The position numbers were made by a program, and so were the translations under genes. DNA of 64,000 bases from Candidatus Saccharibacteria bacterium UBA3218 (GTDB taxonomy: Bacteria > Patescibacteriota > Saccharimonadia > Saccharimonadales > Saccharimonadaceae), in assembly GCA_002363125.1 (NCBI GenBank), contig DEWE01000009.1:1-64000 (forward strand). The letters run 5' to 3'. Below the pieces are notes generated by a model. The model was not told the origin of the DNA and searched no databases. It was given only the letters and a program-made list of their open reading frames with translations. Shown here one piece after another: positions 34,268-47,167 of this stretch; position 1 is the stretch's first letter; the number at the start of each line of letters is the position of its first letter.

Positions 34268-34699
34268 ATGAGCATTTTTCGTGCAGATAGAAAATTTGAG
34301 AAATTTGAAGACGTTACACCTGAATTATTAAAGAGCGAGGGTGTAAAATTACTTTTGTGTGATCTGGATAACACCTTGAGGTTACATTCCGAAAAAGAGC
34401 CCGCAGCAGAATTAGCGGTTTGGATTAAAAAATGCCACAAAACTGGCGTACAAATTGTAATAGTTTCTAATAATGGTCGCAAAAAAATGATACAAAAGTT
34501 TTGCGAGCCAATTAATGTACCATGTGTTTGGTGGGCAAAAAAACCTCTGAGCGTAAAACTCACCGAGACCATGGAAAAATATAAAATTAAGCCCTCTGAG
34601 ACTGTAATGTTGGGAGACAAGTGGTCTACCGACGTGCTTGCGGCAAAGTTTGCCGGGGTACGTTCCTGGAAAGTAGAACATCGTAGGAATATTATATGA
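34268..34699 (+). CDS. HAD-superfamily phosphatase, YqeG family
   Basis: 143 aa. HAD motif I DLDNTLRLH (about 35), motif II VSNNGRKKM (about 70), motif III Lys in WWAKKPLSVKL, motif IV MLGDKWSTDVLAAKFAG (about 117). YqeG/GEP4-type phosphatases can act on phosphatidylglycerophosphate; the position directly before pgsA (4-nt ATGA overlap), which makes exactly that substrate, supports a role in phosphatidylglycerol synthesis here. Confidence 0.88.
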   Translation: MSIFRADRKFEKFEDVTPELLKSEGVKLLLCDLDNTLRLHSEKEPAAELAVWIKKCHKTGVQIVIVSNNGRKKMIQKFCEPINVPCVWWAKKPLSVKLTETMEKYKIKPSETVMLGDKWSTDVLAAKFAGVRSWKVEHRRNII

Positions 34700-35247
34700 A
34701 AAAGAATAAATTAACTGGTCCAACTTATATTACGATTGCTCGCATGATGCTATCAACGGCTTTTATGATTTTTGTATTAATACCAGAAACCTGGACAAGA
34801 ATCGTGGCTTTGATATTGTTTATAGCTGGCGCGATCTCTGACCTAGTGGACGGTAAGTGGGCGCGTAAGAAAAAAATCGTAACAGATCTAGGCGCATTCT
34901 TAGACCCATTAGCTGACAAAATGTTGGTAAATTTAGCTTTTTTGGCTTTGGTTACATTGAATGTTGTACCAGTTTGGATTTTCGCAATAGTACTGGTTCG
35001 TGATTTTGCTGTAGATGGAATGAGGATGATGGCAGCACGCGATGGTGTGACGATTGCCGCATCTTTTTATGGCAAGCTCAAGACCACCGTACAGATGATC
35101 GCTCTGATAATTATTTTATTAAACCTTATAGTAAATATAGACTTATTTGGTATACTGGGGAACATCGCGCTTTACGCAGCTCTTGTATTAACGGTATTTT
35201 CCGGCGCCGATTATTTGATAAAAGGTTGGAAGAAATTAATTAAATAA
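34696..35247 (+). CDS. pgsA: CDP-diacylglycerol-glycerol-3-phosphate 3-phosphatidyltransferase
   Basis: Integral membrane enzyme making phosphatidylglycerophosphate from CDP-diacylglycerol. 183 aa with five to six helices. The CDP-alcohol phosphotransferase motif D-G-x2-A-R-x8-G-x3-D-x3-D is complete (LVDGKWARKKKIVTDLGAFL then DPLADK, about residues 52-75). It overlaps yqeG by 4 nt, and its stop directly abuts the stop of convergent cdsA. Confidence 0.92.
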   Translation: MKKNKLTGPTYITIARMMLSTAFMIFVLIPETWTRIVALILFIAGAISDLVDGKWARKKKIVTDLGAFLDPLADKMLVNLAFLALVTLNVVPVWIFAIVLVRDFAVDGMRMMAARDGVTIAASFYGKLKTTVQMIALIIILLNLIVNIDLFGILGNIALYAALVLTVFSGADYLIKGWKKLIK

Positions 35248-35931
35248 TTAGAAAAATATTGCTTTGATAATTAGTAGTACTGTTGTGGCAAAAGCAGTGG
35301 AATCGATACGATCCAAGAAACCGCCGTGCCCCTCGCTACCACCAACAATGAGTTCTAGTTTTTCGAAAAATTTATTTTTGATCAGAATCTCGTTGGAATC
35401 TTTGACCTTGAATTGACGTTTGAGGTAGCTTTCAAACAAATCGCCCATGAGAGCAAGTGGCCCACAAAGTAGATAAATATAATCAGTGCGTCCAAGTGAG
35501 AATATTAATATTGCTACCAAAGCAATTGAAATAGTGAGACCAAGAATTGTACCCTCCCAAGTTTTATTTTTGGAAATTTTTGGAAATGGGCGAGATTTTT
35601 TGATGATTTTACCACCCCAAGCCTTACCGCAAAGGTAAGCGAAAATATCGTATCCACAAACGCCAAAAATGATATACCAAATTTCTATTACGCCAACTTG
35701 TGCAATAAAAATCGAGCCATATACCAAAAACATGATTTCTATAATTGCAAGAATTACATTTTTGAAGTGTGAAGCCTTTTTGAAAAAACTAAGGAGCTCA
35801 ATGCCAGAAATTACAGCAAAAATTCCAAATAAGATTTTAAAAGGTACTGCGTCGAATATATACATAGATACAAGAGCTACGATAAATAACCCGAATCCGC
35901 AAACCACCCTCACGCGAAAATTTTTATCCAT
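35248..35931 (-). CDS. cdsA: Phosphatidate cytidylyltransferase
   Basis: Makes CDP-diacylglycerol from phosphatidic acid and CTP, supplying PgsA. 227 aa with about seven helices. C-terminal CdsA signature visible as LFESYLKRQFKVKDSN and GGSEGHGGFLDRIDS. I use the ATG at 35931, 6 nt after TATAAT (35938-35943); the upstream in-frame GTG would sit directly on the -10 box. Convergent with pgsA with no gap. Confidence 0.9.
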   Translation of the reverse strand: MDKNFRVRVVCGFGLFIVALVSMYIFDAVPFKILFGIFAVISGIELLSFFKKASHFKNVILAIIEIMFLVYGSIFIAQVGVIEIWYIIFGVCGYDIFAYLCGKAWGGKIIKKSRPFPKISKNKTWEGTILGLTISIALVAILIFSLGRTDYIYLLCGPLALMGDLFESYLKRQFKVKDSNEILIKNKFFEKLELIVGGSEGHGGFLDRIDSTAFATTVLLIIKAIFF

Positions 35932-35937
35932 ATCCAC

Positions 35938-35966
35938 ATTATACCACCATTTCTACATGATATAAT
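35938..35966. promoter_or_regulatory. Divergent leaderless promoters, cdsA and DHH phosphoesterase
   Basis: Minus-strand TGGTATAAT (box 35938-35943), 6 nt from the cdsA ATG; plus-strand TGATATAAT (box 35961-35966), 7 nt from the next ATG. Confidence 0.75.
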
Positions 35967-35973
35967 ATATATT

Positions 35974-36954
35974 ATGTATAGTGTGTTTAGTAACTTCATA
36001 AAAGATAAGAATTCTATTTGCGTAATACAGGCAGAAAACCCTGATGGGGATTCTATGGGTAGCGCAATTGCGTTGGATTATCTATTAAGTGACAAAAATA
36101 TTTCACTCTATTGTCCAGTGGATGTCCCAAAATACTTGCGATATTTTTCTGACTGGTCAAGAATTACGAATGAATTTAATTTTAAGGCCGATGGGTATAT
36201 CATCGTAGATACCGCTGCGAATATACTACTGTCAAAATTGTTGGACGATTCGGCGATCAAAAACCGTCTTTATAATGCGCCAGTATTAATAATAGACCAT
36301 CACGAAACACCGGACGATGTAGAATTTCCACATCAAAGCATAATTAATGTGTTGCCAGCTTGCGCAGAACTAATTTTTGATATAGCAAAAGACCAAGATA
36401 TTGAAATTGATAAAAAAGCGGCTGAAGCGATTTTTCAAGGTATTTTGTCTGATACATTGGGTTTAACTAGTTCGTCAGTAACTGATAAAACTTTCGAGAT
36501 TGCAGCAGAATTGACAAGGCTCGGTGCAAATATTGCTGAGCTCGAGGAACGCCGACGCGAGTTCATGAAGAAATCACCACGAATCTTAGACTATAAAGCT
36601 GATTTAATTAAAAGAATAGAGTACTCGCTGGATGGGGAGCTTGCTACCGTACATATCCCATGGGACGACATCCGTGAATATTCGGATGAATATAATCCGA
36701 ATGTATTAATCCTTGAGGAAATGCGTTTAGTGGAGGGTGTTAAAGTTGCCGTGGCAATAAAAACTTATCCTGATGGAAAGGTTACTGGAAAAATTCGCAC
36801 GGCACTCGAAGCGCCAATCGCCGAAAAAATTGCTGGATATTTTGGCGGTGGCGGGCATCCACAGGCAGCTGGTTTTAGAACTTATGACACCACATACGAA
36901 GAAGTAATAAGAGATCTTGTAAAAATTGTACCGGAGTTACTATCTAATGTTTAA
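35974..36954 (+). CDS. DHH/DHHA1 phosphoesterase (NrnA-like oligoribonuclease / pAp phosphatase)
   Basis: 326 aa. Metal-binding blocks: AENPDGDSMGSAIAL (about 21), IVDTAAN (about 75), LIIDHHETPDD (DHH, about 107), GILSDTLGL (about 155). C-terminal DHHA1 block: YFGGGGHPQAAGFR (about 289). NrnA enzymes degrade short RNA and dephosphorylate pAp. The first motif has Glu-Asn in place of the common His-x. ATG 7 nt after TATAAT. Overlaps the alpha/beta hydrolase by 8 nt. Confidence 0.88.
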   Translation: MYSVFSNFIKDKNSICVIQAENPDGDSMGSAIALDYLLSDKNISLYCPVDVPKYLRYFSDWSRITNEFNFKADGYIIVDTAANILLSKLLDDSAIKNRLYNAPVLIIDHHETPDDVEFPHQSIINVLPACAELIFDIAKDQDIEIDKKAAEAIFQGILSDTLGLTSSSVTDKTFEIAAELTRLGANIAELEERRREFMKKSPRILDYKADLIKRIEYSLDGELATVHIPWDDIREYSDEYNPNVLILEEMRLVEGVKVAVAIKTYPDGKVTGKIRTALEAPIAEKIAGYFGGGGHPQAAGFRTYDTTYEEVIRDLVKIVPELLSNV

Positions 36955-37673
36955 AAAAAAGCTTTTATTAAAGAAAACTCATGATTTCTCTGCAACGAAG
37001 AATCCGAGGCTCACGGCAGTTTTCATACATGGCATTGCTTCAGACTCATCTAGCTTCGTTAATGCAATTAAATATTTAGAGGGGACTACTTCGCTAAAAG
37101 ATATTAGGTTTGTTACTTTTGATTTACTTGGTTCTGGTGAGTCCCGTTCAGATGATAAATTAAATTATGATTACAAGGATCAACTTAGTGCGCTCCATAA
37201 TTCAATCGAGAAACTAAATCTAAAGACCCCTCTTGTCTTGGTGGGGCATTCTATGGGCACATTCATTGCAACGCGCTATGCAGACACATATAAAAAATCT
37301 GTAAAGCATTTAATTCTAATCTCTCCACCGATTTATACACGGGAAGAATTAGAAAGTCCAGCTTTTGCTGCGGCAATTAAAGTATTTAAAGATGCAGTAA
37401 GTCTAAAGAATAAAAAAATCTTGGAAGAAAAAAGTTTCAATGAGTCAATGAAAAAAATCGTTCTAGATAAAAACAATTATAAAACTTTGGCCAATCTCAA
37501 AACTCACGCAACTTTAATTTATGGTGACATGGATCAATTTATTGCTTCACATAATATTCCAAAAATTCTAAAGCAAAATCCTAAATACTTGTCGGCAATT
37601 AAAACTATTGGCAGACATGGTGTATCTAAAGATAAATATATTAAAATAGTAAGTGTTCTGGAGGAGGTATTAA

Positions 37674-37681
<8 letters not shown>
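36947..37681 (+). CDS. Alpha/beta hydrolase
   Basis: 244 aa. Typical order: oxyanion-loop HGIASDSSSF (about 24), nucleophile elbow LVGHSMGTFIATRYAD (Ser about 98), acid in IYGDMDQFI (about 192), and a His near the end (GRHGVSKDKY). Substrate unknown. I use the ATG at 36947, within the end of the DHH gene; the downstream cysS start overlaps its end by 8 nt, so the three genes form one operon. Confidence 0.8.
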
Positions 37682-41298
<3,617 letters not shown>

Positions 41299-41335
41299 GT
41301 TTTTATATTATAACATAATTTTAGTCTGTTGACTA

Positions 41336-41440
41336 TTGACAATCATTGACGCATTGGTATAATGAAAACATAAAAAGAAGCCCTCTAGGAAGACTTCTTT
41401 TGTTGGTTGGTCTACTAGGTGTCTACCTAGTAGATTTTTT
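41336..41440 (+). ncRNA. Candidate small RNA between queA and queH (plus strand)
   Basis: Promoter TTGACA (41336-41341), 16 nt, TGGTATAAT (box 41358-41363); predicted start near 41370. The transcript has a hairpin AAGAAG ... CTTCTT (41375-41400) and ends in a strong terminator CTACTAGG-TGTCTA-CCTAGTAG (41412-41433) plus T6. It is about 70 nt with no usable reading frame. It is antisense to the 3' end of the minus-strand transcript that carries the 25-codon frame at 41423-41500. Confidence 0.55.
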
Positions 41441-41500
41441 CTTCGGTATGGATTTACGTCTTGGAATTATAATGCATAGAAGGTTTATTTCTACGGTCAT
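41423..41500 (-). CDS. Candidate 25-residue peptide (possible type I toxin or leader peptide)
   Basis: Short frame with a good Shine-Dalgarno (AGGAAGGAG, 6 nt before ATG). The peptide has a short hydrophobic part (INLLCIII) and a strongly basic tail (PRRKSIPKKKSTR). It sits in a structured minus-strand transcript: promoter TTGAAT (41642-41647), 18 nt, TATAAT (41618-41623), several hairpins, and a terminator-like AAGAAG/CTTCTTTTT pair (41375-41400). The ribosome site can be enclosed by GGTCA ... TGACC. The plus-strand small RNA overlaps its end. Whether the peptide is made is unknown. Confidence 0.4.
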   Translation of the reverse strand: MTVEINLLCIIIPRRKSIPKKKSTR

Positions 41501-41673
41501 TTCATCTCCTTCCTAGTGACCTAATGCCTAGAGCATTGCTTTAATGGTTACCTCACACAGTATAAATATTACTATTTATACAAAGGCCCACTAAAACTCC
41601 GAAGCCAACCTGGGCGTATTATAGTCACAAAGAAAAAATAAATTCAACCCCAATATAAAGTTTATGCTTTAAC

Positions 41674-42231
41674 TTAATTTTCCAGATCTTTTTCAATCTG
41701 TTTGCGATAGCGATCTTCTTCGCTAAAAATACAACCACAATACTTTTGCATGTATAAACCTAATTCGCGGGCTTTGGCTTGACCTTCACGAAATCCTACG
41801 CGAAAATCGCGATACAAAAATTCTATTCCAGCTATTTCTGCTAATTCTTCACAAACTTGTTTTAATTCTTCGTGTTTTTGATATGGGGAAACTAGCAATG
41901 TAGTAGTAAAAGCATCGTAGCCGTTTTTAGCAGCATACCGTACAGTTTCGGTGAGGCGTTTTTTATAACAATAATTAACGCAGCGATTTGGTATATCTGA
42001 CACTACATTTTTGCAAAATTCATCCAAACCATAATCTTCGATAAAAATTGATTCAATATTCACTTTTTTGCAATATTCTTTAAGGCAATCACGACGAGTT
42101 TTGTATTCTATGTATGGATGAATGTTTGGATTGTACCAAAAAACAGTTGGCTCGATATTTTCGGCACGCAAACTATCAATACAATAAACACTGCATGGTG
42201 CGCAGCAAGTGTGCATTAAAACTTTTTTCAC
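41674..42231 (-). CDS. queH: Epoxyqueuosine reductase QueH
   Basis: Last step of queuosine synthesis, reducing epoxyqueuosine in tRNA. 185 aa, the DUF208/QueH size. Conserved Cys clusters: HTCCAPCSVYC (about 8-16), NRCVNYCYKKR (about 83), and the later YMQKYCGCIFSEEDRYRKQ (about 161), plus LVSPYQKHEEL. Start is GTG, 7 nt after TATAAT (42239-42244), leaderless. Together with queA and tgt it gives the pathway from preQ1 to Q; no preQ1 synthesis genes are in the window, so preQ1 is probably taken up. Confidence 0.93.
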   Translation of the reverse strand: MKKVLMHTCCAPCSVYCIDSLRAENIEPTVFWYNPNIHPYIEYKTRRDCLKEYCKKVNIESIFIEDYGLDEFCKNVVSDIPNRCVNYCYKKRLTETVRYAAKNGYDAFTTTLLVSPYQKHEELKQVCEELAEIAGIEFLYRDFRVGFREGQAKARELGLYMQKYCGCIFSEEDRYRKQIEKDLEN

Positions 42232-42278
42232 TAATGCAATTATAGCATTTATGGTATAATTATTCCATAAGGAGGTAT

Positions 42279-43385
42279 ATGTCTAAAAGAATTGAGACAG
42301 ATTTACAGACGTTTATTAAATTTTGGTTAGTGCCGCTAGGCATTGCTGCTCTTATATTTATTCTGTATAAAGCGCTGACTGGCTTAATTATTATCGGCGG
42401 GGCGATCTTCTTGGCTTTGGCATTGAAACCGCTAGTCAGAAAAGTGAATGATTTCTTTGTTAAGCATTTTGGAAACGATAAAAAACACCAGACATTATCG
42501 GCAGTTTTTGCTTACTTAATCGTTGTCTTTGTACTTGGCGCTATCGTCGCAATTGTTGGTCCAGTAGTAGTAAACGAAACAGCTAAATTCGTCCAACATT
42601 TTCCAGAAACCTTCGAAAATACTTTTGGCGGTTGGGAAGGAATCAATAATTTTGGTAAAAATATCGGCATAGAAAACCTTGGTGGAGAAATCTCTGGATC
42701 GTTGAGTGAATTATCTAACAAATTACTTGGTCTACTTGGCAACAATCTCGTTTCTAGCGTGAGTGGGGTAGCAGACGTAATTACAAAGATTGTACTAGTT
42801 TTAGTTTTAACATTGCTGTTCCTACTAGAAGGCCCTGCAATGATGGCTAGTTTCTGGAAAAATATGAGTGAGGGAGAAGAGGATAAAAGAAGTATAAGGG
42901 TGGCAAAGAGAATAGTTTCCAGAATGATGGATGTAGTATCCACCTACGTATCAAGGCAAGTAATTGTAGCAATGATCGATGGCTTTGCGAGTGGCCTGAT
43001 AGTATTTTGTCTATCTTTGTTCTTAAATATATCCACGACTTTAGCAGTTCCAATGGGTATGATTACTATGTTGTTCTACTTAATCCCAATGTTTGGTCAA
43101 TTTATAGGTGGCACATTAGTGACTTTGATATTGCTATTTTCAAGTCCAATTGCGGCGGCAATTTTTGCCATAATATATATAATTTATGCACAAATCGAAA
43201 ACAACATTATTGCGCCAAAAATCCAAGGCAACGCATTAAATCTTCAGCCAGTCGTGATACTTTCTGCAATCGTAATTGGTATGTATATGTTTGGTTTACT
43301 TGGTGCAATCATCGCAATACCAATAGCTGGATGTATCCGCGTACTCATCGATGAATATCCAAATATAAAAGCTGCTAGAAAATAA
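42279..43385 (+). CDS. AI-2E family (PerM-like) membrane transporter
   Basis: 368 aa with about eight helices. Family features include the N-terminal FWLVPLGIAALIFILYKAL, a central soluble part, and the C-terminal QIENNIIAPKIQGNALNLQP followed by two helices. Members export varied small molecules or ions; autoinducer-2 export is only one named case. Shine-Dalgarno AAGGAGGT at correct spacing after TGGTATAAT. First gene of an operon with the flippase-like and VanY genes. Confidence 0.85.
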   Translation: MSKRIETDLQTFIKFWLVPLGIAALIFILYKALTGLIIIGGAIFLALALKPLVRKVNDFFVKHFGNDKKHQTLSAVFAYLIVVFVLGAIVAIVGPVVVNETAKFVQHFPETFENTFGGWEGINNFGKNIGIENLGGEISGSLSELSNKLLGLLGNNLVSSVSGVADVITKIVLVLVLTLLFLLEGPAMMASFWKNMSEGEEDKRSIRVAKRIVSRMMDVVSTYVSRQVIVAMIDGFASGLIVFCLSLFLNISTTLAVPMGMITMLFYLIPMFGQFIGGTLVTLILLFSSPIAAAIFAIIYIIYAQIENNIIAPKIQGNALNLQPVVILSAIVIGMYMFGLLGAIIAIPIAGCIRVLIDEYPNIKAARK

Positions 43386-44468
43386 ATGTCACAAGAAAAA
43401 CTCAAAGAAAGGCGAGACAGCTCTGCCAATAAGAAAAAACGTAAAATAATATTAATAATATTATTTATATTGTTGAATATAGGCGTAATTGCGGCTACTG
43501 CTGTTTCGGAATTCGGCAATTCAAAAAATGCCGCAGAATTAAGGGAAGTGAAAATTTCTTGGTGGTTATTAATACCGGCTATTTTATGTTTTGTTATTGC
43601 GATCACAGTAGAAATTTCAAAATATGCCTTAATGATCAGGGAATTATCATCAAAAAAAGCTTTTAAAAATAATAATGGCTGGAAAGTAGCACGACGCACG
43701 GTTTTACTTGGTCGGTACTACGATAATATTACTCCAGCCTCCGTAGGCGGTCAGCCATTCCAGATTTACTACATGCGGAAAAATAGTGGTTTACCAGCTG
43801 GAGATTCGACTTCAATACCAATGTTTGGTATGATCTCGATCCAAATTGCATTCATAATTATAGCTGTAATTTGTTTCTTGTTTGGTGGTGTAACTAGCGA
43901 TTATCCAGCGCTCATTATTACCGCATGGATAGGTTTACTCTTTTACGCATTTTGGCCAGTTATGGTGGCTGGTATAAGTTTCTTTCCGAAAACTACAATT
44001 GGTTTCATTAAATGGATTGTAAAAGTTTTGGCGAAAATAAAAATCGTTAAAAACCGTGAGAAAGCTTTAGAAAAAGTGGAGAGCGAAGTATGGGAATATG
44101 CGAATTCAGTAAAAATGATTCTAAAGTCCCGTGGTTTATTCTTAAAAACCATATTATTGTCTTTGATCTTTAACTCACTTATCGCTTCAATTCCGTTTTT
44201 TGTTTTAACGGCTTTTGGCGGCGATGTTAATTTCTGGTCGTGTTTTGGCACAACCATTGCCGTAATGAGCGCAATATATTTTATTCCAACTCCTGGTAAT
44301 GCTGGAGCAGCGGAAGGAACATTCTTCTTAGTATTCTCAGCTTTATCATCTGGGTATGTGTTTTGGGCAATGTTAATATGGCGATTCTTCTCATATTATA
44401 TATATATAATAATGGGGCCAATTATATATTTCTTTATGCACCTTGAAAAAAAGCGAGAAAAACAATGA
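43386..44468 (+). CDS. Flippase-like membrane protein (LPG synthase TM / YbhN family)
   Basis: 360 aa with about eight helices. Characteristic GRYYDNITPASVGGQPFQIYYMRK (quoted in parts, about 115-137) and PTPGNAGAAEGTFFLVF (about 300), as in lysylphosphatidylglycerol synthase membrane domains and the UPF0104/YbhN family. It may flip a lipid or glycolipid. No aminoacyl-transfer domain is attached. Starts immediately after the previous stop and overlaps the VanY gene by 4 nt. Confidence 0.85.
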   Translation: MSQEKLKERRDSSANKKKRKIILIILFILLNIGVIAATAVSEFGNSKNAAELREVKISWWLLIPAILCFVIAITVEISKYALMIRELSSKKAFKNNNGWKVARRTVLLGRYYDNITPASVGGQPFQIYYMRKNSGLPAGDSTSIPMFGMISIQIAFIIIAVICFLFGGVTSDYPALIITAWIGLLFYAFWPVMVAGISFFPKTTIGFIKWIVKVLAKIKIVKNREKALEKVESEVWEYANSVKMILKSRGLFLKTILLSLIFNSLIASIPFFVLTAFGGDVNFWSCFGTTIAVMSAIYFIPTPGNAGAAEGTFFLVFSALSSGYVFWAMLIWRFFSYYIYIIMGPIIYFFMHLEKKREKQ

Positions 44469-45391
44469 AAAAAATACGCGATCTAAGCAAGAAACAGAAG
44501 ATTATATTTCTGGTAACTCTTAGTGTGATTGGGATAATTGTAATTGCAATTTTGACCTGCATATTATTTTTTATATTCACAGCCAAACAAAATGAATATA
44601 GCACTGAGTTGATGGAGGACGACAATATAATAGAAGAAAATAACAAAATCGAAGAAGATATTATGAACCAAGAAAAGATAACCTCAGAAGATTCAGAACC
44701 AGAAGAGGAAAATGAAATAATCACCAACGCGCCTTCTGAAAACTGCACTATAAAGTTTGGAAAATTAATGCTGATAAATCCAAATTTTACTGTGGATAAT
44801 GATTTTATCTATTCGAGACGAGGAGAGCTCGTGAGTATTTCGGAATTATATGGTATAGAAGAAGGAAACCCATATAACGGGGATAATTTACTTGACCCAG
44901 AGGCGGCAACACATATTAATGATATGGTAAGAGCATACGAGACAGACTATCCAGGACATACACTGGAAACAAGATCCTGTTTTCGTGCTGTCGGCACGAA
45001 ATGTGGTAGGCTTTGTGCGGCAACCGGAGCCAGCGATCATCATACTGGATTGACTTGCGATCTGATCGACCCAGTTTATGGAACTAGCCTTGATACTGAT
45101 TATTATAACCAACATATAGAGTGGCAGTGGCTTAAAGCAAATTCCTATAAATATGGCTTCATCGATAGATTCCCGGAAGCCTGGGCTGGCGGTCCGATGA
45201 GCGAGCCACTCAATGTAGATGAAAACGGCTCTACTGGGTTATACGAAACTTGGCACTATCGTTATGTGGGAATTTCTGCAGCTACCGATATAGCGACCGG
45301 TAAATATAATAATGGAGAATATGACTCCTTGGAGCATTATTTAAAAGCACACGGTTTAGTAAACGATCTAAAAAACGGTACTTGTGAGTAA
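44465..45391 (+). CDS. D-alanyl-D-alanine carboxypeptidase, VanY family, membrane anchored
   Basis: 308 aa: one N-terminal membrane helix (about 12-38), a Glu/Asn-rich spacer, then the M15 peptidase domain. Zinc and catalytic motifs: GASDHHTGLTCDLID (about 196, for SxHxxGxAxD) and ETWHYRYVG (about 259, ExWH). Four cysteines in the domain suggest disulfides. It trims peptidoglycan stem peptides. It lies between lipid-flipping and ABC exporter genes, suggesting an envelope-maintenance cluster. Confidence 0.9.
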   Translation: MKKIRDLSKKQKIIFLVTLSVIGIIVIAILTCILFFIFTAKQNEYSTELMEDDNIIEENNKIEEDIMNQEKITSEDSEPEEENEIITNAPSENCTIKFGKLMLINPNFTVDNDFIYSRRGELVSISELYGIEEGNPYNGDNLLDPEAATHINDMVRAYETDYPGHTLETRSCFRAVGTKCGRLCAATGASDHHTGLTCDLIDPVYGTSLDTDYYNQHIEWQWLKANSYKYGFIDRFPEAWAGGPMSEPLNVDENGSTGLYETWHYRYVGISAATDIATGKYNNGEYDSLEHYLKAHGLVNDLKNGTCE

Positions 45392-45415
45392 TGTTATAAT
45401 ATATGGTAGCAAAAT

Positions 45416-47167
45416 ATGTTTAGATTGTTTAAATTCTTAAAACCTTATTGGTGGATGGTTGTAATACTGATTATTGCAACTGGCGGTCAGGTTTTTGCTA
45501 CTTTGCAACTTCCAGCACTTATGGCTGACATAATTAATAACGGCATAGTTACCGAAAATACTGACTATATTTGGCAAACTGGTTTATCAATGATACTTAT
45601 CGCATTAGCCTCTGCTGCCTGTTCGCTGCTTGCAAGTTTTATGTCCGCAAAAGTCGGGGCAAATTTTGCGCGAGATGTCAGAAAAGCTATCTATGAAAAA
45701 ACTTTAAGTTTGAATATTGTAGATATAAAAAACTACAGCACAGCTTCGCTCATTAACCGCACCACAAATGATGTAAACCAAGTGCAGGAAGTTACAATGA
45801 TGATGTTGTCAGTGATGTTGCTCGCGCCAATGTTCTGTATTATTTCGCTCATCATGGCCTTCCGTACGGCTCCGGACATGACTTGGATCATTGCAGTGGG
45901 GATCGTTGCGATAATGACTTCCGTAATAATTATAATGTCGTTAGTCTTACCAAAATTTAAAATCTTTCAAAAGTTAATTGACAAAATTACACTACTTACG
46001 CGCGAAAATTTAACTGGTCTTCGCGTGATTCGGGCTTTTAATAATGAAGGTTTAGAAAAAAGAAAATTTGAGAAAACCAATGACGAGCTGACAAAACTAT
46101 CAATTTTCTTAGACAAAATCTTGAAATTGGAAGGTCCATTAGTAAATATAATATTTAATGGCCTAACTTTATTATGTTCTTATATTGGTATCTCACTTCT
46201 GAATAAGGATTTTTCTTATCTTGGTAATATGTCTGCGTTTGCACAATATGTAACTTTCGTAATGATGTCGTTCTTGATGATGTCGATAATGTTTGTAATG
46301 TTGCCACGTGCGAATGTTTGCGCTGGAAGGATTAACGAAGTTCTCAAAATTAATTCAAAGATTAAATGGCAATCCCAAACCAAAGGCGTACCAGACAAAG
46401 TTGCTTCTGTAGAGTTTCGCAAGGTGGATTTTCGGTATCCTGGAGCAGAGGAGAAAGTGCTCGACAATATTAGTTTTACGGCTAAAGTTGGCGAGTCAAC
46501 GGCATTTATCGGTTCCACTGGTTCCGGTAAATCCACTTTGATAAATTTAATACCTAGATTCTATGAGGCTACAAGTGGAGATATCCTAATCAACGGCATC
46601 AACATTAAAGACTACTCAAAAGATGACTTGATGCAGAAGATTGGTTTAGTACCACAACGAGGTGTATTATTTGCTGGTACAGTAAAATCCAATATTATGT
46701 TTGGCGCACCGAACGCAACAGACGAGCAAGTGAAAAAAGCGGCAGAAATTGCACAGGCTGCGAATTTTATTGAAAAATTACCTGGCGGATATAATGCGCA
46801 TATCTCCCAGGGTGGCACGAATGTTTCTGGTGGTCAAAAGCAGAGGCTAAGCATTGCAAGAGCAATTTGTAAAAATCCAGATATTTTTATATTTGATGAT
46901 TCTTTTTCTGCGCTCGATATGAAAACTGATGCGAAACTTCGCGCGGCATTAAAGCCAATCACGGATGATATGGTGGTTTTGATTGTAGCTCAAAGAATCA
47001 ACACAATAAAAGATGCTGATCAAATCATAGTACTTGATAATGGTAAAATTGTTGGCAAGGGAAAACATAAAGAATTATTGGCAAAGTGTAAAACTTACCA
47101 GGAAATCGTTAAATCTCAATTGTCCGACAAAGAATTTGCAAAAGAAATGAGGTCTGTGAATGCGTAA
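45416..47167 (+). CDS. ABC exporter half-transporter, subunit 1 (non-catalytic Walker B)
   Basis: 583 aa: six-helix exporter domain (about 1-310) and ATPase domain. Walker A GSTGSGKST (about 365), canonical signature VSGGQKQR (about 468), Walker B FIFDDSFSALD (about 491), where the catalytic Glu is Asp, so its own ATP site is degenerate. It pairs with the next gene to form a heterodimer with one active site. A short leader of about 9 nt follows TGTTATAAT (box 45395-45400). Overlaps the next gene by 8 nt. Substrate unknown. Confidence 0.9.
   Translation: MFRLFKFLKPYWWMVVILIIATGGQVFATLQLPALMADIINNGIVTENTDYIWQTGLSMILIALASAACSLLASFMSAKVGANFARDVRKAIYEKTLSLNIVDIKNYSTASLINRTTNDVNQVQEVTMMMLSVMLLAPMFCIISLIMAFRTAPDMTWIIAVGIVAIMTSVIIIMSLVLPKFKIFQKLIDKITLLTRENLTGLRVIRAFNNEGLEKRKFEKTNDELTKLSIFLDKILKLEGPLVNIIFNGLTLLCSYIGISLLNKDFSYLGNMSAFAQYVTFVMMSFLMMSIMFVMLPRANVCAGRINEVLKINSKIKWQSQTKGVPDKVASVEFRKVDFRYPGAEEKVLDNISFTAKVGESTAFIGSTGSGKSTLINLIPRFYEATSGDILINGINIKDYSKDDLMQKIGLVPQRGVLFAGTVKSNIMFGAPNATDEQVKKAAEIAQAANFIEKLPGGYNAHISQGGTNVSGGQKQRLSIARAICKNPDIFIFDDSFSALDMKTDAKLRAALKPITDDMVVLIVAQRINTIKDADQIIVLDNGKIVGKGKHKELLAKCKTYQEIVKSQLSDKEFAKEMRSVNA

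Noticed and set aside
41299..41673. preQ1 riboswitch in front of queA
   Set aside because: No preQ1-I, -II or -III motif is recognised and queA has its own leaderless promoter downstream of the structured region.
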